The notes beneath the pieces were generated by a model. It saw only the letters and a list, made by a program, of their open reading frames with translations. It had not been told where the DNA came from and searched no databases. A stretch of DNA of 64,000 nt, taken from T3SED10-260 sp035363255 (GTDB lineage: Bacteria > Caldisericota > Caldisericia > UBA6126). Below, piece by piece: positions 15,908-24,507 of the stretch. Numbering within the stretch: the first letter of the stretch is position 1; each line of letters opens with the position of its first letter. The position numbers and the translations under genes are program-made. The stretch lies in contig DAOSES010000011.1 in NCBI GenBank assembly GCA_035363255.1, positions 16,850-80,849 on the forward strand, in the 5' to 3' direction.

Positions 15908-17143
15908 ATGCCATTAACAAAAATCAACAAAGTTCTTAACAGTGAAATCGAAGCCATGCGCAGCAACAATACTGCCAAGGGCGACGAAATGATCGTCGAA
16001 AAAGTACTTCCTGCATCAGGAAACAAAGGTCCCAGGTTTCTAATCAAGGGTTTTGCAGGAAAAGAATTCATCCGAATGAACTCCAATTCCTACCTGGGTC
16101 TTTCATTTAGAAAAGATTTGCGCGATGCTGCCGAAGAAAAATCAGAAATCTTTGGTGCGGGTCCTGGTGCCGTACGTTTCATTAGCGGTACTTATGCCAC
16201 CCATATTGAGCTTGAACAAACACTGGCTCGTTTTCATAGCAAAGAGGCAGCTATGCTATTTAGTGCTGCTTATATGGCCACCCTGGGCTCTTTAACTTCA
16301 CTCATCACCCCTGAAACGATTGTTATCAGCGATGAACTCAATCACAATTGTATTATCAATGCTATCCGTATGTCTCGACCCAAGGAAAAGCTCATCTATC
16401 CTCATCTAAATCTGGATTCCCTTCGCAATCAACTCGAAGAAAAAAAAGGCACTGCAAAACGAGTTTTGGTTATCACTGATGGAATCTTTTCCATGCGTGG
16501 TGATCATGCTCCCCTTGATGTTATCTCTGATATAGTTCATGAATTTGATGCTCATTATGAGGAAGGTGTGCTTTTAATAGTAGATGACTCTCACGGAGTG
16601 GGATCCTTTGGTCAAACCGGACGAGGCACTATCGAATATACCAATGCCAAAGGAGTAGATGTTTTAATCGGAACTCTTGGCAAAGCATTCGGAACAAATG
16701 GTGGATATCTTGTTACCGACAAGAGTATCGTAGATTATTTACACCAGAAAGCTCCCACCTACATTTATTCGAATCCCATTTCCCCTGGTGAAGCAGCTTC
16801 AGCTAAAAAAGCAGTAGAGTTAGTTGACACTCCTGAAGGCAAAGAAATTTTGCATCGTCTCAGAACATTGACTCATCAATTCAAGCAAGGTCTTATTGAT
16901 AATGGTTTTGAAACCCTTCCTGGGGAGCATCCTGTGGTTCCTTTAATGATCAGAGACAGCAAAAAGACAGTAGAAACCGTAAAATTTCTTAAAGAAAATG
17001 GCGTACTCGCTACCGGGCTTAGCTATCCTGTCGTTCCCAAGGGAGATGAAGAGATTCGTTTCCAGATTTCTGCAGAGCATACCCCCGAAGACATCAATAC
17101 GGTGCTTTCCATCTTAGCTGATTGTAAAAGGAAAAACTGGTAA
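15908..17143 (+). CDS. kbl: Glycine C-acetyltransferase (2-amino-3-ketobutyrate CoA ligase)
   Basis: PLP enzyme of the alpha-oxoamine synthase family that cleaves 2-amino-3-ketobutyrate with CoA to glycine and acetyl-CoA. The 411-aa protein shows MNSNSYLGL near 57-65, SDELNHNCII near 141-150, DDSHGVGSFG near 226-235 and the PLP-lysine motif GTLGKAFGTNGG with Lys259. The partner Tdh just upstream decides between this and related enzymes such as 8-amino-7-oxononanoate synthase. Only 2 nt separate it from the PASTA gene, so amino-acid catabolism and the following genes share a transcript. Confidence 0.93.
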   Translation: MPLTKINKVLNSEIEAMRSNNTAKGDEMIVEKVLPASGNKGPRFLIKGFAGKEFIRMNSNSYLGLSFRKDLRDAAEEKSEIFGAGPGAVRFISGTYATHIELEQTLARFHSKEAAMLFSAAYMATLGSLTSLITPETIVISDELNHNCIINAIRMSRPKEKLIYPHLNLDSLRNQLEEKKGTAKRVLVITDGIFSMRGDHAPLDVISDIVHEFDAHYEEGVLLIVDDSHGVGSFGQTGRGTIEYTNAKGVDVLIGTLGKAFGTNGGYLVTDKSIVDYLHQKAPTYIYSNPISPGEAASAKKAVELVDTPEGKEILHRLRTLTHQFKQGLIDNGFETLPGEHPVVPLMIRDSKKTVETVKFLKENGVLATGLSYPVVPKGDEEIRFQISAEHTPEDINTVLSILADCKRKNW

Positions 17144-17145
17144 TA

Positions 17146-17844
17146 ATGAGACCTAATATCCTGCGTCGATACCTATCAATTCTTGCAATTGTTCTGCTCT
17201 CTCTTAGCAATGTTCATTGCTCAAACAACAATAAAGATTTGATCATCGTGCCGGATCTTAGAGGAAAACCTATTGCAGAAGCTCAGAAAGACCTTGATCA
17301 ACTCTCACTTAAGCTTGAGATTCAAATCGGAGGTTTTTATGCTTCTGTCCCAGAAGACTTTGTGGTATCTCAAATTCCCTATCCCTTTACCCGAGTAAAA
17401 AAAGGTCGTACCGTAAAACTCGAGCTCAGTCAGGGAAAATCAAGTATAAAGTTACCCAATTTGGTAGGAATGAAGTTTGGGGAAGCCCATGCTCTGATAG
17501 AAAAACTTGCTTTGCGCATCGAAAGTATCACTGAAATTGCTTCAGACAAACCACCTGGAACCATTACTCAACAAAAACCCCAGGAAAATGAAATCCTCGA
17601 GACAGGGTCAGGTATTCACCTGACTCTGTCTCTACCAGAAATTCCCTTGATGCCCGATTGGACTGATCAGCATTTTGAGGAAGTCAAATATGCGATTCTG
17701 GAACGTGGATACATTTTGGGAACAGTTTTGTTTGTAGAAAATCCCTTTCATCCCAGAGGTTCAGTGTATATCCAAGAACCTATACCCTTTTCTCCCGCTG
17801 AAACAGGCACCATAGTCAACCTGGTTGTCAATGAAAAGCCATAG
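17146..17844 (+). CDS. Stand-alone exported PASTA-repeat protein
   Basis: A 232-aa protein with an N-terminal signal or anchor (about residues 10-25, ending SNVHC; the Cys hints at lipidation but the lipobox is poor) and then three PASTA-like repeats: VPDLRGKPIAEAQKDL, LPNLVGMKFGEAHALI and MPDWTDQHFEEVKYAI. PASTA domains bind uncrosslinked peptidoglycan and usually form the outside part of PrkC-type Ser/Thr kinases or of penicillin-binding proteins. Here no kinase domain precedes them. The position just before rpe-thiN is where the PASTA kinase normally sits in Firmicutes (prkC-rsgA-rpe-thiN). I infer that it derives from, or replaces, that kinase. Its role as a muropeptide-binding protein is untested. 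Confidence 0.85.
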   Translation: MRPNILRRYLSILAIVLLSLSNVHCSNNNKDLIIVPDLRGKPIAEAQKDLDQLSLKLEIQIGGFYASVPEDFVVSQIPYPFTRVKKGRTVKLELSQGKSSIKLPNLVGMKFGEAHALIEKLALRIESITEIASDKPPGTITQQKPQENEILETGSGIHLTLSLPEIPLMPDWTDQHFEEVKYAILERGYILGTVLFVENPFHPRGSVYIQEPIPFSPAETGTIVNLVVNEKP

Positions 17845-18505
17845 CCTTGGAGCTTCTCTTCTATCCATCCCTCCACTTGATTTAGCCTCAGACCTTAAAG
17901 ATCTCATTCATCAAGGCATCGATTTTATACATCTGGATATTATGGATGCAAATTTTGTTCCAAATCTTGCTTTCAACTACGAAACATGCAACAGCATAAA
18001 AAGTATATCAGAAGGACTTCCACTCGATGTTCATTTCATGGTAAGCAAAAAAGCATTAAAAGCTCTTTTGCCCTCCTTTTTTAAACTAAATGCTCGGTGG
18101 ATGACTTTTCATGTTGAAGAACATAGTAGTCTTCTGAGTGAGTTGTTTGAAGAATGCCACTCACATGGAGTAAGTCCAGGTTTAGCCATCAATCCAGACA
18201 CCGATTTATCCTGCATCCTGCCTTATCTAAAGTGCTGTGAGTTACTATTATTAATGAGTGTTCCCCCTGGCTATGGGGGGCAGGTTTTCAACGAAAACAC
18301 CTACAAACGCATTCAAACTCTCTTATCATGGAAACAAAAAATGGATTGCACCTTCTTGCTTGAAGTCGATGGGGGGATCAATCTTGCTATAGCCAAGAAA
18401 TTGCAAGCCCAACAAACTGATCTGATTGTGATCGGAAGCGATCTAATCAAACAAGCTGATAAGCAGGCCTATATCCAGAAATTTCATGATTACACAGCAT
18501 GCTGA
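17831..18505 (+). CDS. rpe: Ribulose-phosphate 3-epimerase
   Basis: TIM-barrel enzyme interconverting ribulose-5-phosphate and xylulose-5-phosphate. The protein of 224 aa from the ATG at 17831 has the metal-ligand motifs IHLDIMDANFVPN (His, Asp), DVHFMVSKK (His) and LEVDGGINL (Asp), and the phosphate loop SVPPGYGGQVFNE. SVPPGY is a small departure from the usual SVNPGF. The frame opens two codons earlier with TTG, but the ATG is more likely. It overlaps the PASTA gene by 14 nt and thiN by 7 nt. It works with the transaldolase two genes on. Confidence 0.94.
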   Translation: MKSHSLGASLLSIPPLDLASDLKDLIHQGIDFIHLDIMDANFVPNLAFNYETCNSIKSISEGLPLDVHFMVSKKALKALLPSFFKLNARWMTFHVEEHSSLLSELFEECHSHGVSPGLAINPDTDLSCILPYLKCCELLLLMSVPPGYGGQVFNENTYKRIQTLLSWKQKMDCTFLLEVDGGINLAIAKKLQAQQTDLIVIGSDLIKQADKQAYIQKFHDYTAC

Positions 18506-19164
18506 CTATCGTAGGACCCCTTTGTACGGATTCGGACACCTATCTACATCGGGAGTTTGAAAACACTCAAGGCCTTCTAATAGCATTGGATGGAGGCATA
18601 AAACTTCTTCGACGGGTGGGCAAGTTGCCTGATCTTTGGTTTGGTGACATGGACTCAGCAAGCCCAGATGAGATAACAGCATTGGAAAGAAAAGAAGTCA
18701 AGATCTTTCAATATCCCACTGAAAAAGATTATTCTGATTTTGAGCTAGCCCTTCAATACCTTGAAAGCCACCACCACTTCAGTCAAGTTTCTTTCTACGG
18801 CATGCTGGGAGGTCGTTTGGACCACATGCTCATAAATCTTGCTTTAGTCAAAGCATACCTTCCAGACTTGGATAAGCTGTGTTTTCATTCCCAAACACTT
18901 GATATATATTTAATAAATTCAAAAAATACCTTGACTCTATCTTCACTTCCCGGAAGACTTGTTTCATTGATTCCCTTTGAAGAAAATATAGAAGTGATTT
19001 CCACTTCAGGTTTGAAGTATCCGCTCATACACGATATCCTCAAGCCAGGTTCGAGTCGGGGATTAAGCAACGTCTGTATAGCCAACGAAGTGAGTATAAA
19101 AATCATGAAAGGGAATTTGTTAGTTTTTCATTACAAGGAGGATGATGATGAAAATATTTCTTGA
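18499..19164 (+). CDS. thiN: Thiamine pyrophosphokinase
   Basis: Transfers pyrophosphate from ATP to thiamine to make thiamine diphosphate, needed by enzymes such as transketolase. The 221-aa protein has the TPK signatures IALDGGIKLL, LPDLWFGDMDSASP near 47-60, YPTEKDYSDFELAL near 74-87 and GMLGGRLDHMLINL near 101-114. The C-terminal thiamine-binding beta part is about residues 140-221. Its 3' end overlaps the transaldolase start. The rpe-thiN order is conserved in Firmicutes. Confidence 0.92.
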   Translation: MLTIVGPLCTDSDTYLHREFENTQGLLIALDGGIKLLRRVGKLPDLWFGDMDSASPDEITALERKEVKIFQYPTEKDYSDFELALQYLESHHHFSQVSFYGMLGGRLDHMLINLALVKAYLPDLDKLCFHSQTLDIYLINSKNTLTLSSLPGRLVSLIPFEENIEVISTSGLKYPLIHDILKPGSSRGLSNVCIANEVSIKIMKGNLLVFHYKEDDDENIS

Positions 19165-19804
19165 TACAGCCAACTTCGAAGAGATAAAACAAGCAGTAGC
19201 TTGGGGGATCATCGATGGTATCACTACCAATCCCAGTCTCTTAAAAAAAGAAGCTGGAAAAGATCTAAAAGAAATGATTCAAGCTATTTGTTCATTAGTT
19301 AAAGGTCCTGTAAGTGTGGAAGTGAATGGTTTCAAAGCTGAAGAAATGATCGAAGAAGCCAGACAATATTATGCCTGGGATCCCAAATACATCGTGATCA
19401 AAGTTCCTATGTGCGAGGAAGGCCTTAAGGCTATTCATCAATTGAAAAAAGAAAAGATCCCTTGTAATTGCACCTTGATTTTTTCTCTCAATCAAGCTAT
19501 TTTAGCTGTTAAAGCAGGCGCAAGATACATATCACCTTTTGTGGGACGTTTGGATGATATTGGAGAAAACGGCATGGTGCTGATCGATCAGGTTATGAAT
19601 TATCTTTCAAATTACGATGAAGAAGCCGAAGTTATTTCTGCCAGCATTCGTCATCCCCTGCATGTAGTGGATACTGCATTGCTTGGTGCTCATATCGCTA
19701 CCATACCCTTTCAAATACTGAAAAAAATGTTCCATCATCCCTTAACTGAAAAAGGTATAGAGACATTTAGCAAAGATTGGGAAAGCTTCAAAAAAAATAG
19801 CTGA
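19148..19804 (+). CDS. tal: Transaldolase / fructose-6-phosphate aldolase family (TalC type)
   Basis: Short TIM-barrel aldolase of 218 aa. Residues KIFLDTANFEEIKQA start the barrel. GITTNPSLLKKE, YIVIKVPMCEEG (Schiff-base Lys in IKVP) and ISPFVGRLDDIGENGM follow. The SPFVGRLDD form favours transaldolase activity over pure fructose-6-phosphate aldolase, but sequence alone does not settle it. Three consecutive ATG codons are possible starts. The third, at 19148, is best spaced from AAGGAGG. It overlaps thiN by 17 nt and belongs with rpe in the pentose phosphate pathway. Confidence 0.9.
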   Translation: MKIFLDTANFEEIKQAVAWGIIDGITTNPSLLKKEAGKDLKEMIQAICSLVKGPVSVEVNGFKAEEMIEEARQYYAWDPKYIVIKVPMCEEGLKAIHQLKKEKIPCNCTLIFSLNQAILAVKAGARYISPFVGRLDDIGENGMVLIDQVMNYLSNYDEEAEVISASIRHPLHVVDTALLGAHIATIPFQILKKMFHHPLTEKGIETFSKDWESFKKNS

Positions 19805-19819
19805 TTCTCATGATATTTT

Positions 19820-19860
19820 GGGCATAATTCCATTGGATTATTATGAAAGGAGTTATGCCC
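19820..19860 (+). promoter_or_regulatory. Two alternative hairpins in the clpB leader
   Basis: Arms GGGCATAA (19820-19827) and TTATGCCC (19853-19860) pair perfectly and their loop holds the clpB ribosome site AAAGGAG (19846-19852). The left arm can instead pair locally: CATAAT-TCC (19823-19831) with GGA-TT-ATTATG (19835-19845, a 2-nt bulge). The two folds exclude each other, which could gate translation. It may also be a protein operator. No CIRCE element is seen. Confidence 0.4.
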
Positions 19861-19861
19861 G

Positions 19862-22474
19862 ATGTCTCTAAATTTTGATCGTTTAACCATAAAAGTTCAA
19901 GAAGCTTTGAATGAAGCCCAAAAAATAGCTTTGGAATGGGGAAATCCCTCAATTGAAGCAGAACATTTGTTTTTAGCTTTTTTACAACAAAAAGAGGGGG
20001 TTGTGCCGATGATTTTCTCTAAAATTGGCTTAAATCCTCATCAACTGAAGGATGAAGTTTTACAACTCATCCAAAAAAAACCTCGCACATCAGGTGCGGT
20101 TCATCGTCAGCTTGATCCTTTGCTACTCAAAATACTTGAGGCCTCTTTTCTTCAGGCTGAGCAAATGAAAGATGAATATGTTTCTTCGGAACATGTTCTT
20201 TTGGCGATGCTTGAATCAGAAAGAAGCTCCTTGTTCTCTCTGTTTCAAAGTCATCAACTCACGAAAAATACCTTTCTCAATGCGTTGAAAGTGATTCGGG
20301 GAAGTCATTCTGTTTCTGATCCTCATGCAGAAGAAAAGTATCAAGCGCTTGAAAAGTATGGACAAGATCTTATCCTACTTGCAAAGCAAGGTAAGTTGGA
20401 TCCAGTCATTGGCAGAGATGAAGAAATCCGAAGAGTGATGCAGGTGATTTCTCGAAAAACCAAAAACAATCCTGTCCTGATAGGCGAGGCTGGTGTAGGC
20501 AAAACAGCTATTGCCGAAGGTCTTGCTCAACGAATTGCAAATGGAGATGTACCGGAAACCCTTAAAAATAAACGCATTATGGCACTTGATTTGGGATCTT
20601 TGATTGCTGGAGCGAAGTATCGAGGCGAGTTTGAAGAAAGACTCAAAGCTGTGCTCAAAGAAGTCATCCATTCTGAAGGTCAGATCATACTTTTTATAGA
20701 TGAGATCCATACCCTGGTTGGAGCTGGAGCCTCTGAAGGAGCTATGGATGCTTCAAATATGCTTAAACCTGCTTTAGCCAGAGGTGAGTTAAGGGTGATT
20801 GGTGCAACAACTGTGGAGGAATACAGAAAAAGAATAGAAAAAGATCCTGCACTGGAAAGACGTTTTCAGCCTGTTTTTGTCGAGGCTCCCAGCGAAGAAG
20901 ATACCATTGCTATTCTTCGAGGCTTAAAAAGTAGATATGAAGTTCATCATGGAGTAAAGATCAGGGATACCGCTTTGATAGCTGCAGCAGTGCTTTCAAA
21001 TAGGTATATCACAGATCGGCACTTACCAGACAAGGCAATTGACTTGTTGGATGAAGCAAGCTCAAGGCTCAGAATGGAGATCGATAGTCTTCCAAGCGAA
21101 TTAGATGCTATTGAGCGTCAAATTCGATATCTTGAAATTCAACGCCAAGCCATGAAAAAAGATAATGATGCTGGAAGTCGGGACCGGAAAGAAAAACTCG
21201 ACAAAGAGATCAATGAATGGAAAGAAAAAAACCAGGTCTTGCGCGAAAAGTGGGAAAAAGAAAAAAATCTAATCAATGAACTCAGGCAAACCAAAGAAGA
21301 AATCGATCACAGCAAAAATGAAGAGCAACAAGCAGAGCTTAAAGGAGATTGGGATAGGGCTGCTGAATTGCGATATGGAAAACGTATTCAACTTCAAAAA
21401 AAACTGGAAGAACTTAATACAGCCATTGCTTTGATTCCTCCTGAAGAGCGCTTGCTTAAGGAAGAAGTTGATGAAAATGATATAGCTTCTATTGTTTCTC
21501 GTTGGACTCATATTCCAGTATCAAGACTTAAAGAAAGTGAAACAGAAAAGCTTATCCAGATGGAAAAACGTTTACATGAACGAGTTATTGCGCAAAATGA
21601 AGCCATTGATTCCGTTGCGAATGCTATTCGAAGATCACGTTCTGGCTTGTCTGATCCCCATCGACCTATCGGTTCATTCTTGTTTCTTGGACCTACAGGT
21701 GTGGGCAAGACTGAATTATGCAAAGCATTGTCAGAATTTCTTTTTGATGATGAGAAAGCTATGATTCGAATTGATATGAGCGAGTATATGGAAAAGCATT
21801 CAGTTGCACGTTTGATAGGTGCCCCCCCAGGCTATGTGGGCTATGAAGAAGGCGGACAGCTAACTGAAAAAGTCAGAAGAAAGCCTTATTCTGTGATTTT
21901 GCTGGATGAAATTGAAAAAGCCCATTCCGAAGTGTTTAACTTATTATTGCAGGTTTTGGATGATGGTCGTTTGACCGATGGACAAGGGAAGACGGTGGAT
22001 TTTAGCAATGCTGTGATCATCATGACGTCGAATATTGGTAGCTCTTTGCTTTCACAAGAACAAGATCTTAATGAAGCCAGCAAAAAGGAACTTAAAGAAA
22101 TGTTGAAACAATACTTCAAACCAGAGTTTCTCAATCGACTCGATGAAATTGTCTTGTTCAATCGTCTTTCAAAAAAAGATATGGAAGCTATTGTCGAAGT
22201 TCAGCTACAAAAAGTTAGCTCCAGATTGGAAGAAAAAAACATACAAGTGACCTTTGCTTCTTCTTTAAAACAATATTTGGCTCAAGAGGCTTATGATCCT
22301 ATCTTTGGTGCAAGACCTTTGAAACGTCTTATTCAAAAAGAAATCATTGATGAATTGGCATTAAGGATTCTTCAGCATGAAGTCAACGATGGAGATATGT
22401 TGACTATCGAATACACAGACAACAGAGTTTCAATTACGATGGAGCATGCAACCAGTCAGGACTATGAAACGTAA
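19862..22474 (+). CDS. clpB: ClpB disaggregase (Hsp100)
   Basis: Hexameric AAA+ chaperone that pulls proteins out of aggregates with DnaK. The 870-aa protein has the Clp N-domain repeats (about 1-145), AAA module 1 with Walker A GEAGVGKT at 208-215 and a Walker B ILFIDEIHTL, a long coiled-coil M domain (about 405-525, including KEKLDKEINEWKEKNQVL) that marks ClpB rather than ClpC, AAA module 2 with GPTGVGKT near 610-617, and the C-terminal D2-small domain. There is no ClpP-binding loop visible. It lies 57 nt after the transaldolase behind a leader with inverted repeats, so it may have its own control. A ClpC is also encoded at 47-49.6 kb. Confidence 0.97.
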   Translation: MSLNFDRLTIKVQEALNEAQKIALEWGNPSIEAEHLFLAFLQQKEGVVPMIFSKIGLNPHQLKDEVLQLIQKKPRTSGAVHRQLDPLLLKILEASFLQAEQMKDEYVSSEHVLLAMLESERSSLFSLFQSHQLTKNTFLNALKVIRGSHSVSDPHAEEKYQALEKYGQDLILLAKQGKLDPVIGRDEEIRRVMQVISRKTKNNPVLIGEAGVGKTAIAEGLAQRIANGDVPETLKNKRIMALDLGSLIAGAKYRGEFEERLKAVLKEVIHSEGQIILFIDEIHTLVGAGASEGAMDASNMLKPALARGELRVIGATTVEEYRKRIEKDPALERRFQPVFVEAPSEEDTIAILRGLKSRYEVHHGVKIRDTALIAAAVLSNRYITDRHLPDKAIDLLDEASSRLRMEIDSLPSELDAIERQIRYLEIQRQAMKKDNDAGSRDRKEKLDKEINEWKEKNQVLREKWEKEKNLINELRQTKEEIDHSKNEEQQAELKGDWDRAAELRYGKRIQLQKKLEELNTAIALIPPEERLLKEEVDENDIASIVSRWTHIPVSRLKESETEKLIQMEKRLHERVIAQNEAIDSVANAIRRSRSGLSDPHRPIGSFLFLGPTGVGKTELCKALSEFLFDDEKAMIRIDMSEYMEKHSVARLIGAPPGYVGYEEGGQLTEKVRRKPYSVILLDEIEKAHSEVFNLLLQVLDDGRLTDGQGKTVDFSNAVIIMTSNIGSSLLSQEQDLNEASKKELKEMLKQYFKPEFLNRLDEIVLFNRLSKKDMEAIVEVQLQKVSSRLEEKNIQVTFASSLKQYLAQEAYDPIFGARPLKRLIQKEIIDELALRILQHEVNDGDMLTIEYTDNRVSITMEHATSQDYET

Positions 22475-22494
22475 TATTGGTTAGGAGGTGTGAT

Positions 22495-22698
22495 ATGAAA
22501 AAATTTTATAGAAGCACAAAGAACCGTTTTGTAGGTGGAGTGATTGCTGGATTTGTGGACTACATGGTTTGGGACATAGATCCCAACATTGTTCGTCTGG
22601 CTTATGCTCTACTCACTATCTTTTCGAGCGGTGCCCTGGTGCTGGTATATCTTTTGGCTTGGATTATTGTTCCTTCCGAACCAGAGGTTTTGCCATGA
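22495..22698 (+). CDS. PspC-domain protein, short
   Basis: A 67-aa protein that is almost a bare PspC domain: a basic start KKFYRSTKNR, then FVGGVIAGFVDYMVWD and a membrane segment about residues 34-58 ending LAWIIVPSEPE. PspC proteins are envelope-stress sensors or effectors. The ATG at 22495 follows AGGAGGTG. The frame is open six codons earlier but that start has no site. It overlaps the next PspC gene by 4 nt (ATGA). Confidence 0.9.
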   Translation: MKKFYRSTKNRFVGGVIAGFVDYMVWDIDPNIVRLAYALLTIFSSGALVLVYLLAWIIVPSEPEVLP

Positions 22699-23108
22699 AA
22701 ACTTTGTACCGAAACAAAAACAATAGCTGGCTTGGTGGGGTGATTGGAGGGATTGCAAGTTACTTCCAAATGGATCCAAGTCTGCTCAGAATCCTCTTTA
22801 TTGTGGTGGCTTTGATTTTTGGTTTGCTTGGGGAGTTATTGGTAGTTTACATTTTAGCGTGGATTCTGCTACCAGCCAAAACTTATCAAGCTGATGACCT
22901 TAAGTCCTACGATTTCGAAGAGTCTGATGTAAAGCCTGGAAAAGGGAAAACACAAGAGTTTATTGGAGCAATTATTATTTTTATAGGCCTTGCAATCCTG
23001 ATAAAGCAATTCCTACCTTATCATTTGTTTAGTATTGACAAGCATCTCATAGGAGCTACTTTGTTAATGTTGACAGGATTGCTGATTCTTTTTAAGGGAA
23101 GGAAATAA
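22695..23108 (+). CDS. PspC-domain protein with additional membrane segments
   Basis: The 137-aa protein starts with a second PspC domain (KTLYRNKNNSWLGGVIGGIA, then a membrane helix ending YILAWILLPAK). A charged linker (about 62-85) and two further hydrophobic segments (about 86-103 and 115-133) follow. I take the ATG at 22695, which overlaps the stop of the previous gene. The upstream extension of the frame is a shadow of the first pspC. It is a probable membrane partner of the first PspC and of the LiaF-like protein that follows 2 nt downstream. Confidence 0.87.
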   Translation: MKTLYRNKNNSWLGGVIGGIASYFQMDPSLLRILFIVVALIFGLLGELLVVYILAWILLPAKTYQADDLKSYDFEESDVKPGKGKTQEFIGAIIIFIGLAILIKQFLPYHLFSIDKHLIGATLLMLTGLLILFKGRK

Positions 23109-23110
23109 CC

Positions 23111-24088
23111 ATGTTTATGCAAATTTCCATAGTTCAATGGATTTTTTTAGTCTGGATTTTGCTTTTAGTTTTAAAAAGTGCTGTAGCGTTATTCGATAAA
23201 GATGCTCCCGATGAAATCCTATTTGGAGTTTTATTAATTCTTGGAGGCGCTTTGTGGATTCTTCAACACTTTGGATTTGCTTTTTATATCCCATGGATTG
23301 CTTGGCTGAAAAGCTTTCGATATGAAATTCTGATTGCAATTTTGTTAATCCTCTATGGAGTGCGCTTGGTCTTTCAGGCTCCATGGAAACACATTCTTGT
23401 AATTCTTGTGGCTGTCTTGGCTTTTATTGCTGTGAGCCGAATTTCATTTCCAACTCAGGATTATCGCAATGCAAACACTTCTTCTCTTCTCAATTCACCT
23501 CTTTCCAGCACGAAACAACAAAAAAACCAATTTGGAAAAGTGGATGAACAAAAACTTGATTTAACTTTTAATCGTGGCAATTTTACCATAAAAACCGATG
23601 ATATCGATTCAGCTCTGAGTATTAGCGACAACGAGCTAATTGAAGAAAAGGGCCGACAAACTTTCCACTTGAGTTCCAGGGATTCTGATGGACAACTTTT
23701 GATCAACAACAAAGTCACAGAGTTAGACCTGGATTCCAAACTCGGAAACCTCAAGGGAGCATTCAACAACCTGATTCAGAGCATTAAAACCAAATCCAAT
23801 TTGGGAGATATTCAATTAAGCTTTTACAAGAAGGTGGTACGTTCTTCTTTTGAAGCAAATATGGGCAACATTACGCTTGATTTTCACCAGGGGGTGGAAG
23901 AGCTTTATATCAAGGCAAATGCTGGAAACGTGAACATTTACCTCCCCAAAGGCTACCACATCGATGCTAAGGGGCTTGAATCCCGTCTTGGCAATCTGAA
24001 TATCAGCAATGGTGACGGAACTCAGGGCACAGTAAAAATCACTGGACTTGTCAACTTGGGCAACATCAACATCACCTCGGATTTATGA
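23111..24088 (+). CDS. LiaF-like membrane protein with C-terminal toastrack (DUF4097-like) domain
   Basis: The 325-aa protein has an N-terminal bundle of four hydrophobic segments (about 6-24, 35-54, 66-84 and 95-112) and a beta-repeat domain (about 145-325) with regularly spaced GN-turns: NRGNFTIKTDD, DSKLGNLKG, ANMGNITLDF, ANAGNVNIYLP, SRLGNLNISN. This solenoid is characteristic of LiaF/toastrack proteins, which modulate cell-envelope stress signalling. It is translationally coupled at both sides: 2 nt after the second pspC and a 4-nt overlap with the sigma factor. I infer that it senses or holds back the sigma factor's pathway. No LiaRS two-component system is adjacent. Confidence 0.82.
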   Translation: MFMQISIVQWIFLVWILLLVLKSAVALFDKDAPDEILFGVLLILGGALWILQHFGFAFYIPWIAWLKSFRYEILIAILLILYGVRLVFQAPWKHILVILVAVLAFIAVSRISFPTQDYRNANTSSLLNSPLSSTKQQKNQFGKVDEQKLDLTFNRGNFTIKTDDIDSALSISDNELIEEKGRQTFHLSSRDSDGQLLINNKVTELDLDSKLGNLKGAFNNLIQSIKTKSNLGDIQLSFYKKVVRSSFEANMGNITLDFHQGVEELYIKANAGNVNIYLPKGYHIDAKGLESRLGNLNISNGDGTQGTVKITGLVNLGNINITSDL

Positions 24089-24507
24089 CCCCTGAGGAAG
24101 CTTTTGAGGAGTTTGGGGGAAAAATCTATGCTTATTTGCGAAAAATAGGGATAAGCCCAGAAGATGCTCAAGATGGAGTGCAGGAGGTTTTTAAAAAGGC
24201 TTTGTTTAGCAAAAACATAAGATGGAACGAAGCAGGGCCCTTCTTATATCGTGTAGCTTATCATTGGGCAGTGGATCTATGGAGAAAACCACGCATGATG
24301 AGTTTTAAGGAGGAGATTTTTTCTTCCCCTTTTAGGTATGAAGATGATTTTTTGAGCCCCCTCAGTGCAGAAGATAGGTCCTTGATTATCTTGCATTATG
24401 AGGAGGGCTTTTCGATTGACGAAATCTCTGAAATGACAAAACTACCTGGGGGAACAATAAAAAGTAAATTGCATCGAGCAAAAAAAAGAGTCAAGGAGCA
24501 GACATGA
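24085..24507 (+). CDS. ECF-type RNA polymerase sigma factor, small
   Basis: A 140-aa protein with region 2 (about 8-65: YLRKIGISPEDAQDGVQEVF, FLYRVAYHWAVDLWRK) and region 4 (about 92-138: SLIILHYEEGFSIDEISEMT, GGTIKSKLHRAKKRV), the helix-turn-helix that reads the -35. It is shorter than most ECF sigmas (about 160-200 aa) because the linker between the regions is short. ATGA overlaps join it to the LiaF-like gene before and the small membrane protein after. No recognisable zinc anti-sigma (HxxxCxxC) is encoded, so the flanking membrane proteins are the best candidates for control. Confidence 0.88.
   Translation: MTPEEAFEEFGGKIYAYLRKIGISPEDAQDGVQEVFKKALFSKNIRWNEAGPFLYRVAYHWAVDLWRKPRMMSFKEEIFSSPFRYEDDFLSPLSAEDRSLIILHYEEGFSIDEISEMTKLPGGTIKSKLHRAKKRVKEQT

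Noticed and set aside
22569..22694. Longer N-terminus for the second PspC protein
   Set aside because: The extension overlaps the first pspC out of frame and reads as a non-homologous Cys-rich stretch. The ATGA junction at 22695 is the natural start.
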